A DNA stretch of 64,000 bases from Rathayibacter sp. Leaf185 (lineage in GTDB: Bacteria; Actinomycetota; Actinomycetes; Actinomycetales; Microbacteriaceae). Made by a program: the position numbers and the translations under genes. Below the pieces are notes generated by a model. That model was not told the origin of the DNA. It was given only the letters and a program-made list of their open reading frames with translations, and ran no database searches. Numbering within the stretch: the first letter of the stretch is position 1; every line of letters begins with the position of its first letter. This document shows, in pieces, positions 63,494-64,000 of this stretch. The stretch is from assembly GCF_001423885.1 (NCBI RefSeq), contig NZ_LMPP01000001.1, forward strand, positions 372,001 through 436,000, given 5' to 3'.

Positions 63494-64000
63494 GTGCTGA
63501 CGGACCAGATCGAGCAGGTCGTGCTGCTCGATGAGACGGGCGGCGCCATCGGCGTCGCCGACAAGGCGACCGTGCACGATGCCGCCACTCCCCTGCACCT
63601 CGCGTTCTCGTGCCACGTGTTCGCTCCGGACGGCGCGCTGCTCGTGACCCGGCGCGCACTCGAGAAGCGCACCTGGCCGGGCGTGTGGACGAACTCGTTC
63701 TGCGGGCACCCCGCCCCGGGCGAGCGGATCGAGGACGCGGTGGTGCGCCGCGCTGAGCGCGAACTCGGTGCCCGACTCGAGTCGCTCGAGGTCGCGCTGC
63801 CCGATTTCCGCTACCGCGCCGTCGACGCCTCAGGCGTGGTCGAGAACGAGATCTGCCCGGTCTACACGGCGACGCTGTCGAGCCGCGAGGCGCTGGACCC
63901 GCAGGCCGACGAGGTCATGGACTACGAGTGGGTCGACCCGGAGGCGACGCTCGCCGCCGTGCGCGCGGCCCCCTGGGCGTTCTCGCCCTGGCTCGTGCTG
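63494..64000 (+). CDS. idi: Isopentenyl-diphosphate delta-isomerase, type I (partial)
   Basis: The first 169 codons are present; the 3' end lies beyond 64000. Nudix-fold IDI signatures: DKATVHDAATPLHLAFSCHVF, TWPGVWTNSFCGHPAPGE (catalytic Cys and metal His) and VVENEICPVYTATL (catalytic Glu). It interconverts IPP and DMAPP and feeds CrtE. GTG 63494 is preferred, with GGGAGGA about seven bases upstream. ATG 63473 is in frame but touches the candidate -10. Only a short C-terminal piece should be missing. Confidence 0.9.
   Translation, partial: MLTDQIEQVVLLDETGGAIGVADKATVHDAATPLHLAFSCHVFAPDGALLVTRRALEKRTWPGVWTNSFCGHPAPGERIEDAVVRRAERELGARLESLEVALPDFRYRAVDASGVVENEICPVYTATLSSREALDPQADEVMDYEWVDPEATLAAVRAAPWAFSPWLVL

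Overview
The window is a gene-dense, very high-GC stretch of an actinobacterial chromosome. It is most likely from the family Microbacteriaceae (a Rathayibacter- or Clavibacter-like organism). The reasons are the C50-carotenoid gene set crtE, crtB, crtI, crtYe, crtYf and crtEb, the HspR/HAIR-controlled dnaK operon, the coproporphyrin-dependent heme pathway, a DUF222/HNH gene, and promoters placed directly against start codons. The genus is inferred. No tRNA, rRNA, CRISPR array or intact transposon was seen, and no gene-free stretch exceeds 300 bases.

Layout. 1-7.6 kb (minus strand): an overlapping operon for a spermidine/putrescine-type ABC importer, followed by two paralogous amidohydrolases and the start of a further Tat-exported protein. 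7.8-10.1 kb: a DUF2510 membrane protein and a decayed DUF222-HNH gene. 10.2-16.5 kb: a HAD phosphatase, a four-gene efflux-type ABC cassette (adaptor, ATPase, permease, lipoprotein), a YdeI-like protein, an orphan gene end with its own hairpin, and a MarR regulator. 16.5-23.2 kb: PutA, a phytoene-desaturase-like oxidoreductase and an AlkA-type glycosylase. 23.5-31.5 kb: metabolic and maintenance genes (Tat ferritin-like protein, phosphofructokinase, PEBP, YitT, TrhO, PEP-mutase-like protein, AcuI-like reductase, uridine phosphorylase, DksA-like protein). 31.5-35.6 kb: a broken HTH/PIN toxin-antitoxin locus, a divergent TetR/NmrA pair and a DHA2 transporter.

35.6-47.1 kb holds the whole route from glutamyl-tRNA to heme b in four transcription units: hemL; hemB; hemQ-hemH-hemC-hemD; hemE-cgoX, with hemA divergent. 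A small membrane-protein trio sits between the hemQ and hemE units. 47.1-52.1 kb: GNAT, glyS, Nudix, glyoxalase-fold protein and an MptB-like mannosyltransferase. 52.2-56.2 kb: dnaK-grpE-dnaJ-hspR with two HAIR operators. 56.5-58.2 kb: an MFS transporter and a one-helix protein. 58.2-64 kb: the carotenoid cluster, with idi divergent and cut by the window end.

Most notable points. (1) Phytoene synthase and phytoene desaturase are joined in one uninterrupted 851-codon frame with no usable start codon between them, i.e. an apparent natural CrtB-CrtI fusion. (2) At least 18 genes carry a TANNNT hexamer exactly 6-7 nt before the start codon, which predicts widespread leaderless mRNAs and resolves several start sites. 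(3) Several loci are visibly decaying: a PIN toxin reduced to its C-terminus beside an intact HTH partner, an HNH gene with a frameshift and a nonsense codon, and an orphan 3' gene end. Co-directional neighbours are very often linked by ATGA or GTGA start/stop overlaps.
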